The notes: generated by a model from the sequence alone, not told the origin. 64,000 nucleotides of DNA from Mycoplasmatota bacterium (GCA_016342455.1 JAEIOE010000001.1:1-64000), one strand, 5' to 3'; counted from the stretch's first letter, positions 8,670 through 22,783 are shown. Numbers and translations are program-made.

Positions 8670-9890
8670 CTATATTTGTGAACCCAACGATAACATAGGT
8701 AACATAATAGCTAACAACATAACTCCAATGATTGTATACACAATTATTAGTAAAACTGGTTGTAGTGTATTTTTAATTTTTTCTATTCTTAATTCGGACA
8801 TATCATTGTAGTATTCAGATAGGCCATTCATAAGTGAAGGGATATCTCCTGTGTTTTCTCCCGTAGCTACCATTCTAGCCATAATAGGATCAATATAATC
8901 GCTTTCTAAAAATGATTTTGAGAAAGGAGAACCGTCTGTTATATTTCTAATAGTATTTTCAATAAGTTCTATATATACTACATTGCTTAATAATTCTCTT
9001 ATCGTTTGCAGCGCGTATAATGTGTTTATTCCACTAGATAGCATTTGAGATAAGGAATTAGCAATAAGTATTTGATTATACATTTGGATTAATTGACCAA
9101 AAATAGGTGTTTTTAATAATGCAGCACTAAAAAAATATTTTACTTTCGGCACGTAGTTATATAGAAAATAAATTCCTGCCGCACCCACAATAGTGACAAC
9201 CAATATAATTATAATATTATTGGCCATAAAGTCAGAAGCATTCAAAAAGAATGCAGTTATCCCAGGTAATTCAGCACCGTCAATGGAAACAAATAAATCA
9301 GTAATACTTGGAAAAACAAATAATACTAATCCAACAGCCACAACAATAGTAAGACCTAAATACATTATAGGCATTCTTACTGTAGATTTAATAGAACTAG
9401 ATATTTTTGCTTGTTTATCATAGTAATCAGCCATTTTTAAGATGGTTTCATGTAAATTTCCTGATATTTCTCCTATTTCTACCATTTGAATCAGCATTTT
9501 AGGAAACTCTTTTGGATGTTTTCCTAAAGCTTGAGAAAAAGTTAGACCGTTTCCTATATCTAGGTTTAATGTGAAAAACAATCTTCTTAGATATTTATTA
9601 TCTTGCTGTAAGGCCAGCACTTCTAAAGCAGATGTAATAGTTATTCCGGCTTTTAGAAGAGCACTAAGCTGTTTTAAAAAGAAGATAAGCTGTCTCTTTT
9701 TTAGGACGGCAGACACAACAATTTGATTTAGTTTTGTAAATATATTATTGCTTTCGGTAAGCTTTTTAACTTTTAGGTTTTTCGACTCTAAGTATTTTGT
9801 ACAGGTATACTTATTTATTGTTTCGAAATGACCTTTAACTATTTTACCTTTTTGATTTTCGGCAATATACTTATAGTTACGAAGTTTCAT
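8670..9890 (-). CDS. pilC: Type IV pilus inner-membrane platform protein PilC/GspF
   Basis: A 406-residue member of the GspF/PilC family with the usual two repeated T2SSF domains. The first includes FLKQLSALLKAGITITSALE and the second includes YNQILIANSLSQMLSSGINTLYAL, each followed by a hydrophobic segment. Three transmembrane helices are seen, at about 170-195, 215-245 and 375-400. PilC couples the PilB motor to pilin extraction from the membrane. It lies directly downstream of pilB (eight-base gap) in one transcription unit. Confidence 0.92.
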   Translation of the reverse strand: MKLRNYKYIAENQKGKIVKGHFETINKYTCTKYLESKNLKVKKLTESNNIFTKLNQIVVSAVLKKRQLIFFLKQLSALLKAGITITSALEVLALQQDNKYLRRLFFTLNLDIGNGLTFSQALGKHPKEFPKMLIQMVEIGEISGNLHETILKMADYYDKQAKISSSIKSTVRMPIMYLGLTIVVAVGLVLFVFPSITDLFVSIDGAELPGITAFFLNASDFMANNIIIILVVTIVGAAGIYFLYNYVPKVKYFFSAALLKTPIFGQLIQMYNQILIANSLSQMLSSGINTLYALQTIRELLSNVVYIELIENTIRNITDGSPFSKSFLESDYIDPIMARMVATGENTGDIPSLMNGLSEYYNDMSELRIEKIKNTLQPVLLIIVYTIIGVMLLAIMLPMLSLGSQI

Positions 9891-9898
9891 ATGTCCTC

Positions 9899-11545
9899 CT
9901 AATCTTCAGCTACTTTTAATACCTCTTCAAGAGTTGTTTCTCCTCTTTTAACCGCTTCTAATCCGCTTACAATAAGTGGTTTTAAGCCTTGTTTTATTGC
10001 GACTTTATCGATGTCATGAACACTAGCATTTTTAGATATTAAATTCTCAATTTCTTTTGAGATTGGTAGTATTTCGAATAAGCCCATTCTACCAGCGTAG
10101 CCTTTGAAGTTACAAGATGGGCAACCTTTAGCTCTTTTGGTTTTAAAGTTTGAATCTATTCCATATTTATCAAAAATTTCTTTTTCATGTGAACTTAATT
10201 CTTCTTCTATATTACATTCAGGACAAATTCTTCTAACTAATCTTTGAGATATTACTCCAGAAAGAGAAGAAGCAATGAGGAAAGGTTCTATATCCATGTC
10301 TAATAGCCTTGTAACAGTCTTGGAAGCACTATTCGTATGAATTGTGGATAATACTAAGTGACCTGTCAAAGCTGCTCTAATAGAAATTTCGGCCGTTTCT
10401 TTATCTCTGATTTCACCAATCATTATAATGTTTGGGTCTTGTCTTAGAATAGATCTTAACGCATTTGCGAAGGTTAAGTCAATTTCAGAATGTACTTGAA
10501 CTTGATTCACACCTTGCATTTTAATTTCTACAGGGTCTTCAACTGTTACAATGTTAACAGAGGGATTATTTAGTTCATTTAGAAATGCATATAGAGTTGT
10601 TGTTTTACCAGAACCTGTGGGACCACTAACTAATAAGATTCCGTTAGGTTTTGAAATTAAGTTGTTAATAAGTTTTTCTTCGTGAGGAGATAAGCCTAAG
10701 TATTCAAGTTTATTCATTGAACCAGTTAGGTCAAGAATACGCATAACAACTTTCTCACCTCTCACTGTTGGTAAAGTTGATATTCTTAAGTCGAGTTTAC
10801 GATCTTGTATGTTTGTTTGGATTCTACCATCTTGAGGAACTCTTGTGTCAGTAATATCCATATCAGCCATAATTTTTATTCTATTAATCATTTGTTTGTG
10901 TATGTTTGAAGGCAATTCTCTAACAATATCTAGAACGCCATCTACTCGATAACGAATAATTGTATTTTTATCTAAAGGGTCAATGTGTATATCACTAGCT
11001 CTTTGGAATACTGCAGAAGATAATATTTGATTTACTAATCTAACCATAGGCGTTTCTTCATCAGCATCTATAATTTCTTCTTGAATCATAGTGTCAACAC
11101 CTAAAGCTTCTAAAGTTTCTTTAAAACCGTAGTGTTTTTCTATTTGTGAGAAGATGTCATCTCTTGGTGAGGAGAAAGGTTGTGGTTGATAACCGGTAGC
11201 CATTCTAATTTCCTCTATCGCCGAGAAGTTTAATGGATCAGAAGTTGCAAAAAGAAGTTTTCTTCCTTCAAACTTTAAAGGAATAATATTATTTCGTCTA
11301 CAAAAATCTTCGCTTACCATTTTTAAAGCTTTAGAATCAAAATTGTAAGTATTTAAAGAGACTCTTTTAACACCAGTAGACGTTTCTAGCGCTTTAAGAA
11401 TTTGCATTTCATTTAACATTTTTAGTCTAATGAATGTTTCACCTAGTTTTTCATCAGGGTTTTTATTCTCCAACGCCTTTACAAGTTGCTTTTGTGTTAA
11501 TAGATTTTCTTTTATTAAAATGTCTCCGATACGTTTAAGAGCCAT
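9899..11545 (-). CDS. pilB: Type IV pilus extension ATPase PilB/GspE
   Basis: Hexameric secretion ATPase of about 548 residues that powers pilus assembly. The N-terminal GspE-N (MshEN-like) domain covers roughly residues 1-140. The core has Walker A GPTGSGKTTT, an Asp box (NIVTVEDPVE), a Walker B-like IIMIGEIRDKETA, and a His box (GHLVLSTIHTN). A tetracysteine zinc motif (CPECN ... CPSCN) sits in the C-terminal half. I chose ATG at 11545 because GGTGA stands five bases upstream; a second ATG lies at 11557. No PilT retraction ATPase is present in the window. Confidence 0.95.
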   Translation of the reverse strand: MALKRIGDILIKENLLTQKQLVKALENKNPDEKLGETFIRLKMLNEMQILKALETSTGVKRVSLNTYNFDSKALKMVSEDFCRRNNIIPLKFEGRKLLFATSDPLNFSAIEEIRMATGYQPQPFSSPRDDIFSQIEKHYGFKETLEALGVDTMIQEEIIDADEETPMVRLVNQILSSAVFQRASDIHIDPLDKNTIIRYRVDGVLDIVRELPSNIHKQMINRIKIMADMDITDTRVPQDGRIQTNIQDRKLDLRISTLPTVRGEKVVMRILDLTGSMNKLEYLGLSPHEEKLINNLISKPNGILLVSGPTGSGKTTTLYAFLNELNNPSVNIVTVEDPVEIKMQGVNQVQVHSEIDLTFANALRSILRQDPNIIMIGEIRDKETAEISIRAALTGHLVLSTIHTNSASKTVTRLLDMDIEPFLIASSLSGVISQRLVRRICPECNIEEELSSHEKEIFDKYGIDSNFKTKRAKGCPSCNFKGYAGRMGLFEILPISKEIENLISKNASVHDIDKVAIKQGLKPLIVSGLEAVKRGETTLEEVLKVAED

Positions 11546-11546
11546 A

Positions 11547-12734
11547 TTAGTCACCATCCTTAGCTATGATATTTTCTTGATATATTTCAGAAGTCGCATG
11601 ATATTCTTCGTAATATAAGACAATTTTTTCTGTAGTTCCATCAGGATAAGTTGTCGTTCTTTCAAATTTTAATATTCTACCATTCACACCCGCTTGAATT
11701 AATAATTGATAAATATAATCTTCATCATTCTCAGTAGCTATAATTCCTGGTGTAGCAGCATTCAAGGTGTCATTTTCTATATATGTTGTATTAAAATCAA
11801 CGTCAGTTACAGTAACTTTAGCAGTTGCATAATCACAAGCGAAAGGATAACCAATTAATTCAAATGTAATTGAATTGGCATCATTCTTTGAAAGGGTAAG
11901 TGTCATAGAGTAATTAAAGGTATTGAATAAAGAGAAATTATAATGATTTGTTTGAAGAATTCTTACATTTCCACCTTCTAAGCCCCATGATGGTAATTCA
12001 GCATTTTGTTCAAATATAAATGCATTTAGATTAGAATCCTTAGAAACTAGTTGAATACCAGAAGCCAAGATGCTCAATTGATTGTTCGTAAGAATAAAAT
12101 CAGTTGTTTGTTCTAATAAATCAAATCTTGATAATTCTTCAATTTCAAAGGAAGTAATGTTATCTGTGATAGCGTCTACATCCACAGAACTTAGATTTGT
12201 TAAAGTGAATGAGGATAGTACTGTATTTTCAGCGCCTTCATTAAAATAATCTTCTAAATAATAGATATTAAGGACACTCATTGTTTCTAAGTTGCTAATA
12301 ATATCATCTAATAAAGCATCCATATCTATCTGATTGATAATGTTTGTTGAATACTTATCTGATAAAGCATCAGTAAATAGAATTTTATTTGCATCAGAGG
12401 TATTAAACAACACATTATTTATTTTGTCTTCTTGTATTTGAGCAACTGTTGAATTAATGTCAACTTCAAAATAATCTAAACTAATACTTAAATCTATATT
12501 TTGATAAGATATTTGGTAATTTGCATTTTCTTCCCAGTCAAGCAAAGCGCTGGAAATAATATTTGCATATTGATTCTCTTCATAATTGGATACAGCTATA
12601 GTTCCGACATATGTTTCGTTGTTCTTTTCTAGAACACCCAATAAATGGAAAGTAGCTGTAGCAAATCCTATCGAAAGGATAAATAAGATTATGACAATAA
12701 GTGTATAAACATTTTTTCTAATTTCTTTTCCCAT
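11547..12734 (-). CDS. Membrane-anchored secreted protein of the pilus operon, unknown function
   Basis: I do not recognise this 395-residue protein. One hydrophobic helix at residues ~9-30 (VYTLIVIILFILSIGFATATF) follows a short basic tail, so it is a signal anchor or uncleaved signal. It lacks a clear prepilin peptidase site with Glu5. The rest is acidic, rich in Asn, Asp, Ile and Ser, and contains a Pro/Gly-bearing C-terminal region. It is the first gene of the operon leading to pilB and abuts it, so a role in pilus assembly, tip or adhesion is plausible. That role is inference from position only. Confidence 0.6.
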   Translation of the reverse strand: MGKEIRKNVYTLIVIILFILSIGFATATFHLLGVLEKNNETYVGTIAVSNYEENQYANIISSALLDWEENANYQISYQNIDLSISLDYFEVDINSTVAQIQEDKINNVLFNTSDANKILFTDALSDKYSTNIINQIDMDALLDDIISNLETMSVLNIYYLEDYFNEGAENTVLSSFTLTNLSSVDVDAITDNITSFEIEELSRFDLLEQTTDFILTNNQLSILASGIQLVSKDSNLNAFIFEQNAELPSWGLEGGNVRILQTNHYNFSLFNTFNYSMTLTLSKNDANSITFELIGYPFACDYATAKVTVTDVDFNTTYIENDTLNAATPGIIATENDEDYIYQLLIQAGVNGRILKFERTTTYPDGTTEKIVLYYEEYHATSEIYQENIIAKDGD

Positions 12735-12807
12735 TGAGAATTTTGATAATTAGATTTGACTAATTATCTCTCCTTTCATAGTGATATATCTTTATGTAGA
12801 TACATAC

Positions 12808-12836
12808 ATTATATTCAAATTAGTGCTTTCAAACAA
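12808..12836 (-). promoter_or_regulatory. Promoter of the minus-strand pilus operon
   Basis: On the minus strand TTGTTT (12836-12831), a 17-base spacer and TATAAT (12813-12808) lie upstream of the 395-residue gene. The same TTGTTT-17-TATAAT arrangement occurs before pilD. The region 12735-12941 holds divergent promoters only. Confidence 0.6.
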
Positions 12837-12941
12837 TAGAAACATTATAAATTAGCGATATATTATACATTTTTGTATCTTTGATTGCTTTGTAAAGGCA
12901 TTATATATTATAATGTGAGTAGATTTAACAAAGGTGTAATT

Positions 12942-13391
12942 ATGAGATGTTTAAACAAAAAGGGAGTTATCCTCGCAGAAACGATTGCTTCAGTCATTTT
13001 GATTACTTTTGTATTTGTTACGACAATTACAATAATAATTAACGCGAGATATCAAGCTTTAGCTACAAACAAAGAGATAGTAGCGGTTGAAGTAGCTACG
13101 AGAATAAGAGATAACATTGTTAATGATTCAAATTATAACAGTGTTTCTAATTGGTTGGGATCGGAAGATATATCTTTTACTCAAGATATGTGTTCAACTG
13201 AGAACCCTCCTTTTTCGTGTGATACAATGGTTTTTGAAATTGACGGGGTGGAATACAGTAATACAATAACTATCGTAATTTATTCTCAAACGACTGATGA
13301 TTTAAGATTTGGAGTGATTAATTTTTCTGTTACTATTAATTATTATGCCAACAGAAATATAGAAATAATAGGTATTATCTATGAGGAATAA
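12942..13391 (+). CDS. Minor pilin-like protein (type IV prepilin)
   Basis: About 149 residues from the ATG at 12942, which has AAGGTG upstream. The leader MRCLNKKG ends in Gly and is followed by VILAE, so Glu5 is present, and by a hydrophobic helix reaching residue ~40. The C-terminal domain contains two cysteines (MCSTENPPFSCD) that could form a disulphide. It overlaps the next prepilin gene by eleven bases. It is likely a minor pilin priming or capping the pilus, with the partner genes downstream. Confidence 0.8.
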   Translation: MRCLNKKGVILAETIASVILITFVFVTTITIIINARYQALATNKEIVAVEVATRIRDNIVNDSNYNSVSNWLGSEDISFTQDMCSTENPPFSCDTMVFEIDGVEYSNTITIVIYSQTTDDLRFGVINFSVTINYYANRNIEIIGIIYEE

Positions 13392-13911
13392 ACATGGACT
13401 CACCTTAGTTGAATTGCTGGGAGCTATTGTTGTTTTTGGAATACTAATTTCAATTTCAGCAATGGTTATTGATTATTTTATTGATGCGAATAATAGATCA
13501 AACATAAGTTCTCAGGCCAATTTTGAGGGATTATTAGCAATCAGAACGATGAAGAATTCAATGGATGATTTAGGCCCTACAGAATATGATACTTGCCCTG
13601 GAACTAATTGTTTAATTGTCCAATCAGCGTATAGTTATGAATATAATGAAGAAACAAATGCTATTGATTTAGTAGTTTATGATGATCCATTAGAATATAA
13701 AATCGAAATTGATAACAATGTTTTATATATCAATGATGTAGAATATATATTTGAAGGATTTGAGTTAACTAGTAATTCTGATTTGGCTTATGAAGAGATC
13801 AATTCAGTATTATTTATTACTCTAACTCTTTATCTTAGTGCGGGAGATCAATATACATATGAATATGTTATGTCATATTCATATGATTTAACTAACATAC
13901 CTGTTGGTTAG
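13381..13911 (+). CDS. Minor pilin-like protein (type IV prepilin)
   Basis: A 176-residue prepilin with leader MRNKHG and mature start LTLVELLGAIVVFGILISIS, including Glu5. Two cysteines at CPGTNC may form a small disulphide loop. The C-terminal domain is acidic and strand-rich. It sits in a three-gene unit with 12942 and 13927, matching minor pilin operons that encode ComGD/ComGF or PilV/PilW/PilX-type proteins. I cannot assign it to a particular one. Confidence 0.8.
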   Translation: MRNKHGLTLVELLGAIVVFGILISISAMVIDYFIDANNRSNISSQANFEGLLAIRTMKNSMDDLGPTEYDTCPGTNCLIVQSAYSYEYNEETNAIDLVVYDDPLEYKIEIDNNVLYINDVEYIFEGFELTSNSDLAYEEINSVLFITLTLYLSAGDQYTYEYVMSYSYDLTNIPVG

Positions 13912-13926
13912 AAAGAAGGTGATGTT

Positions 13927-15078
13927 ATGAGAATCTTAACTAATAAAAGCGGAATAGGTTTATCTGCTGTTTTAGCTATAATATTTTTTGTAATATCATC
14001 CACAGTAATAGTTATCACTACAGTATATGGCACTTCACTTTTAATAGAAGCTGATTATAAAGCAAGTCAAGAATATATCAACTCACAGAATCGAATTGAT
14101 GTTACGGCTAAGATAATTATTAGAGATGAAGATTTATCACAAGCATACATTAGCGATCTTTCGGATTACATGGGAGTTACAATATCTGACTATGGTGACG
14201 GAATATATAGTATTTCAGATGAATTATCGAAAGGGCAGATAGTCTCAAGTTATATAGCCGAAGCTACAACAGGAATCTCCATAGTAAATATGGGTGATGA
14301 TATTTTTTCAGGGACAGGAATTGAAAGTAGTTACGAGCACAACGTTTTATTGGAGCCAGCAACTATTCTATCTTCGTATTTAGATAATTTTATGCCGGCA
14401 ACTTTTTCATCATTAGGATATAATGAATCATTTAGTGACTTTGATAGTATATTTGATTACTTTGCAGATTTAGCCAATGAAGGAAATACATATATTGAAG
14501 TCAAGGATAAAGTATTAGAAGACATGAAAAAACCGGTTGTAGGTGGACATTGGTTTGTAACAGGCGATTTAAAAATTGATGATAATAAAGACTTAATTAT
14601 ACCAGATGGATATGTTTTATTTATTGATGGTAATTTAGAAATGGGAACAAGAAGTTTACTATCAGGAATAGTAGTAGTTAATGGAAAAGTTAAATTGGAT
14701 ACGAATAGTACTTATGGCGAATTAGAAGCGACGGTATATTGTTCAGGAAAATTTGTAGCCGATAAAACTTTATATCTAGGAACTAGTTCAAGACCTTCAT
14801 TTGTTTTCGCAGATGGATTAATAGATTTAAAAAAAAATGTTTATGGTTACGGGTATTTTTATAGCGCAGATGGCTTTGAAGTAAATAAGAACAATACAAA
14901 TATAGAAATTATTGGCGGAGTTTATGCTCCAAGTGTAAAAAATTTGAGTGCATCTGAAATTGATGGTGGAGGTAGTTTTGATAGTGAAGACCTTTATGAT
15001 ATGGGTGTTTCGAATAATATAAGCATTATTGATGAATCGAATAACAATACCGGATTTGTTTATACTTATCCAAAGTAA
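13927..15078 (+). CDS. PilX-like pseudopilin with a predicted beta-solenoid domain
   Basis: This 383-residue protein begins MRILTNKSGIGLSAVLAIIFF, a type IV pilin-like helix lacking the Glu at position 5. PilX-like proteins and the GspK family similarly deviate. Residues ~200-345 form short repeated strands (GDLKIDDNKDLIIPDGYVLF, GNLEMGTRSLLSGIVVVNG, CSGKFVADKTLYLG and others), with a rhythm like bactofilin or other right-handed beta-helix polymer-forming domains. A pilus-tip subunit carrying a solenoid for surface contact is an inference. It follows the second minor pilin by 15 bases with an AGAAAGGTGATG ribosome-binding region. Confidence 0.65.
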   Translation: MRILTNKSGIGLSAVLAIIFFVISSTVIVITTVYGTSLLIEADYKASQEYINSQNRIDVTAKIIIRDEDLSQAYISDLSDYMGVTISDYGDGIYSISDELSKGQIVSSYIAEATTGISIVNMGDDIFSGTGIESSYEHNVLLEPATILSSYLDNFMPATFSSLGYNESFSDFDSIFDYFADLANEGNTYIEVKDKVLEDMKKPVVGGHWFVTGDLKIDDNKDLIIPDGYVLFIDGNLEMGTRSLLSGIVVVNGKVKLDTNSTYGELEATVYCSGKFVADKTLYLGTSSRPSFVFADGLIDLKKNVYGYGYFYSADGFEVNKNNTNIEIIGGVYAPSVKNLSASEIDGGGSFDSEDLYDMGVSNNISIIDESNNNTGFVYTYPK

Positions 15079-15236
15079 ATTGAGAGTTATTATTCAAGTT
15101 ATACCTTGTTAGTTTAGGCATAATTAGCTATAAAATGCCTATGTAGACTAGGTAAAAAAATAAACTTTGCACAACAAGTGTGTTTATATAATTTTCTCAC
15201 TTTAATTTAGTTTAAAAAATATAAGGGAACCATGAA

Positions 15237-15557
15237 ATGTATAAATTTGGCGATTTACTCAGAGGTCACACAGATATGCTTATTCTTAGTATATTAGATA
15301 AAGAAGATTCTTATGGGTATATGATTAATAAGAAAATTGAAGGCTTAATTAAGGGAGAGTTTTCGTTATCAGAAGCGACTCTTTATACTAGTTTTAAGCG
15401 ACTCGTTAAGGTCGGATATTTGACTTCATATTGGCAAAATAGTGAATCTGGTAAAAAACGAAAACATTACTCCATTACTTTGACTGGTATTATAGCCCTG
15501 AATAAGCAAAGAGAAGAATGGGAATTACTTACTGAAGTTATCAATGAAATAATTTAA
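15237..15557 (+). CDS. PadR-family transcriptional regulator
   Basis: A 106-residue winged-helix protein. The pattern LRGHTDMLILSILDKEDSYGYMINKKIE followed by SEATLYTSFKRLVKVGYL and GKKRKHYSITLTG is the PadR signature, with the ATLY recognition helix and the wing. PadR proteins repress nearby or distant genes in response to small molecules. It is flanked by the pilus locus and pcrA and has no co-transcribed target gene, so its regulon is unknown. The 158 bases upstream contain a TATAAT (15187-15192) but no good -35. Confidence 0.88.
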   Translation: MYKFGDLLRGHTDMLILSILDKEDSYGYMINKKIEGLIKGEFSLSEATLYTSFKRLVKVGYLTSYWQNSESGKKRKHYSITLTGIIALNKQREEWELLTEVINEII

Positions 15558-15561
15558 ACTA

Positions 15562-15587
15562 TAAGGCCCATATATGGGTCTTTTTTA
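15562..15587 (+). terminator. Intrinsic terminator after the PadR gene
   Basis: GGCCCA-TATA-TGGGTC stem with one G-T pair, followed by TTTTTT, lies a few bases past the stop codon. Confidence 0.8.
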
Positions 15588-15678
15588 TATATTCCAAAAA
15601 ATTGATTTTTCAATAAATTAGGCCATAAATTACATTCAAATTTTATAGATATTTAGCCTATAAAATCTACTCATTTTA

Positions 15679-15687
15679 TGATATAAT
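15679..15687 (+). promoter_or_regulatory. Extended -10 promoter (TGATATAAT) of pcrA-ligA-uvrA
   Basis: The extended -10 element TGATATAAT lies 17 bases before the pcrA start codon region. No strong -35 is seen. Short distance implies a nearly leaderless 5' end of about ten bases plus AGGTGA. Confidence 0.55.
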
Positions 15688-15703
15688 ATATATAGGTGAT
15701 AAC

Positions 15704-19871
<4,168 letters not shown>

Positions 19872-19882
19872 TAGGTGAGACT

Positions 19883-22702
19883 TTGGGAGATTATATAAGC
19901 ATTAAAGGTGCTAGAGAGAATAATTTAAAATCGATAGACCTAAAATTTAAGAAAAATCAATTAGTAGTTATGACAGGTCTTTCTGGTTCGGGAAAGACCA
20001 GTTTGGCATTTGATACGTTATATGAAGAGGGACGTAGAAGGTATGTAGAATCATTATCTGCATATGCAAGACAATTCCTTGGTAATATGGAAAAACCAGA
20101 TGTAGATTCTATTGAGGGTTTGTCTCCAGCGATATCTATTGACCAAAAGACAACAAGTCACAATCCTCGTTCTACCGTAGGTACGATAACGGAAATCTAT
20201 GACTACGTAAGATTGATGTATGCAAGAATTGGTAAGCCAATTTGTCCTAATCACGGAATAGAGATTAAATCACAAACTATTCAAGAAATGACAAATAAGG
20301 TATTGGGATACCTTGGTGAGAAGTTAGTAATCTTGGCTCCAGTAATTAGAGGTAAAAAAGGGACTCACGAAAAGACAATTGAACAGCTAAGAAAAGATGG
20401 ATATACAAGAATTAGAATCAATCAAGAAGATTTTGAACTTGATGAAGAGTTTAATTTGAATAAAAACATCAGATACGATATCGATGTTGTAATTGATAGA
20501 ATTGTTGTTAAAGAAGCTATTACATCTAGAATCTACGATTCTTTAGAAGTGGCGGCTAAATTAGGAAACGGATTAGTGAAAGTTATTGTTAATGAAGAAG
20601 AAGTTCTATTTTCTGAACAATTTTCTTGTCCTTTATGTGGTTTTACAATTCCTGAATTAGAACCTAGATTATTCTCATTTAATTCTCCATATGGAGCTTG
20701 TAAAAAGTGTTCTGGATTAGGCTTTACTCGCAAGATAGATATTAACAAATTAATAGCAGATAGCAACCTGTCGATAAACGAAGGTGTTTTTAGTAAATAT
20801 ACCGGAGTAGATTCAATATATTTTCAACAAATCGAACAAGCTGCGAAAGCGCATAACATAGACCTTTCCAAGCCTTTTAATAAACTGACCGCAAAACAAC
20901 AAGATATTATGTTTTTTGGTTCTAATGCGGCTGTAAAATTCAGGTATACTTCAAAGACAGGAAATATGTTCCACTCATCAGAGAAACCATTTGAAGGCGT
21001 AATCAACAGTTTGGAACGCAGATACCTCATGACTACCTCAAAAGCAGTCAGAGAATGGATAGAAAAGATGATGTCTGATATACCTTGTGAAACTTGTGGG
21101 GGTAAGAAGTTAAATGAAGAAGCTTTGTCCGTAAAAGTAGGCGGGATTAATATCTATGAGTTTACGGAAAAATCGATACTTCACCTCAAGGAATTCATAG
21201 AAACCCTAAATTTAGGTGAAAAGGACTATGAAATAGCGCGACCAATCATAAAAGAAATAATTGAAAGATTGAACTTTTTGATAAATGTTGGTTTAGACTA
21301 TTTATCACTTTCACGTACTTCAAGCACATTATCAGGAGGAGAATCACAAAGAATTCGACTTGCAACACAGATTGGTTCAAGACTAACTGGTGTGATGTAT
21401 GTATTAGATGAACCTTCAATTGGATTGCATCAAAGAGACAATTTTAGACTGATTGAAACACTAAAAGGCATGCGAGATCTTGGAAATACAATGATTGTGG
21501 TAGAACATGATACAGAGATGATAAATTCAAGTGATTTAATAGTGGATATTGGACCTGGTGCAGGAGTCGAGGGCGGAGAGATTGTTTTTGTTGGAACACC
21601 AGCCGAAATAGTTAAAGATCCCAATTCGTTAACAGGTAAATATTTAAGTGGTGAATTAAAAATAGATATCCCTAAAAAAAGAAGAGAACACCTTAGAGGT
21701 TATTTAAGAGTATTACAAGCAGAACAAAACAATCTAAAGAAACTGGATATTGATTTTCCGGTAGGTTGTTTTACTTGTGTTACCGGAGTATCTGGTTCTG
21801 GTAAATCTTCTTTAGTAAATGATGTTCTATACAAAAATTTAACTAATTTACTAACAAAGAAAAATCCAGCGGAGGCAGGGAAGTGTTTAGGAATATCAAA
21901 TTATGAACAGTTTGATAAGATTATTGATATCGACCAATCACCAATTGGTAGAACTCCTAGATCAAATCCAGCAACTTATACAGGGGTATTTGATGAAATA
22001 AGAAACTTATTTTCGCGTACGAAAGAAGCGAAATTGAGAGGATATTCTAAAGGTCGTTTCTCTTTTAATGTTAAGGGTGGCCGTTGTGAACATTGTTCTG
22101 GAGATGGTCTTATTAAAATCGAAATGCATTTTATGCCTAATTTATATGTAGAATGTGAAGAATGTCATGGGTCAAGGTACAATAAAGAAACATTGCAAGT
22201 TAAATACCGAGGTAAAACAATTGCTGATGTACTAAATATGCGTGTAAAAGAAGCTTTAGAGTTCTTTGAAAATATTCCAAAGATAAGAAATCGTCTTAAA
22301 ACAATTCACGATGTTGGATTAGATTACATAAAACTAGGACAAGCATCAACTACTTTATCTGGTGGAGAAGCTCAAAGAGTAAAATTAGCATCTGAGTTAT
22401 ATAAACGTATTACAGATAAGTCAATTTACATATTGGATGAACCTACAACAGGATTACATTCACATGATGTAAAAAAACTTATTTCAGTTTTACAAAATAT
22501 TGTAGATAAAGGTGCTACAGTAATTGTAATTGAACATAACCTAGATGTGATAAAAGTAGCGGATCATATAATCGATTTAGGCCCTGAAGGTGGCGACAGA
22601 GGCGGCTTGTTAATAGCTTGTGGCACGCCGGAAACCGTGGCTTTAAACAAAAATAGTTTTACAGGACAGTATTTGAAAGAGATATTGAACAATAACAAGT
22701 AG
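19883..22702 (+). CDS. uvrA: Excinuclease ABC subunit A
   Basis: UvrA of 939 residues, the damage-sensing ATPase of nucleotide excision repair. Two ABC modules are seen, with Walker A GLSGSGKTS near residue 32 and GVSGSGKSS near residue 637. Signature motifs TLSGGESQRIRLA and TLSGGEAQRVKLA and cysteine-rich zinc modules (CPLCG ... CKKC; CEHC ... CEEC) are present. The start is TTG at 19883 with AGGTGAG upstream. UvrB and UvrC are not in this window; uvrA usually follows uvrB, so here the neighbours (pcrA, ligA) are different repair genes. Confidence 0.96.
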   Translation: MGDYISIKGARENNLKSIDLKFKKNQLVVMTGLSGSGKTSLAFDTLYEEGRRRYVESLSAYARQFLGNMEKPDVDSIEGLSPAISIDQKTTSHNPRSTVGTITEIYDYVRLMYARIGKPICPNHGIEIKSQTIQEMTNKVLGYLGEKLVILAPVIRGKKGTHEKTIEQLRKDGYTRIRINQEDFELDEEFNLNKNIRYDIDVVIDRIVVKEAITSRIYDSLEVAAKLGNGLVKVIVNEEEVLFSEQFSCPLCGFTIPELEPRLFSFNSPYGACKKCSGLGFTRKIDINKLIADSNLSINEGVFSKYTGVDSIYFQQIEQAAKAHNIDLSKPFNKLTAKQQDIMFFGSNAAVKFRYTSKTGNMFHSSEKPFEGVINSLERRYLMTTSKAVREWIEKMMSDIPCETCGGKKLNEEALSVKVGGINIYEFTEKSILHLKEFIETLNLGEKDYEIARPIIKEIIERLNFLINVGLDYLSLSRTSSTLSGGESQRIRLATQIGSRLTGVMYVLDEPSIGLHQRDNFRLIETLKGMRDLGNTMIVVEHDTEMINSSDLIVDIGPGAGVEGGEIVFVGTPAEIVKDPNSLTGKYLSGELKIDIPKKRREHLRGYLRVLQAEQNNLKKLDIDFPVGCFTCVTGVSGSGKSSLVNDVLYKNLTNLLTKKNPAEAGKCLGISNYEQFDKIIDIDQSPIGRTPRSNPATYTGVFDEIRNLFSRTKEAKLRGYSKGRFSFNVKGGRCEHCSGDGLIKIEMHFMPNLYVECEECHGSRYNKETLQVKYRGKTIADVLNMRVKEALEFFENIPKIRNRLKTIHDVGLDYIKLGQASTTLSGGEAQRVKLASELYKRITDKSIYILDEPTTGLHSHDVKKLISVLQNIVDKGATVIVIEHNLDVIKVADHIIDLGPEGGDRGGLLIACGTPETVALNKNSFTGQYLKEILNNNK

Positions 22703-22722
22703 CTAAATACTACTTGTTTTTT
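22694..22722 (+). terminator. Intrinsic terminator of the pcrA-ligA-uvrA operon
   Basis: AACAAGTAG (22694-22702) pairs with CTACTTGTT (22710-22718) around a seven-base loop and runs into TTTTTT. The stem includes the uvrA stop codon. Confidence 0.88.
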
Positions 22723-22783
22723 CTCGAGTTTTTAAAGCAATTATGATATGATATTAATATGAATAATAGTAAGTAGGTTCAAA

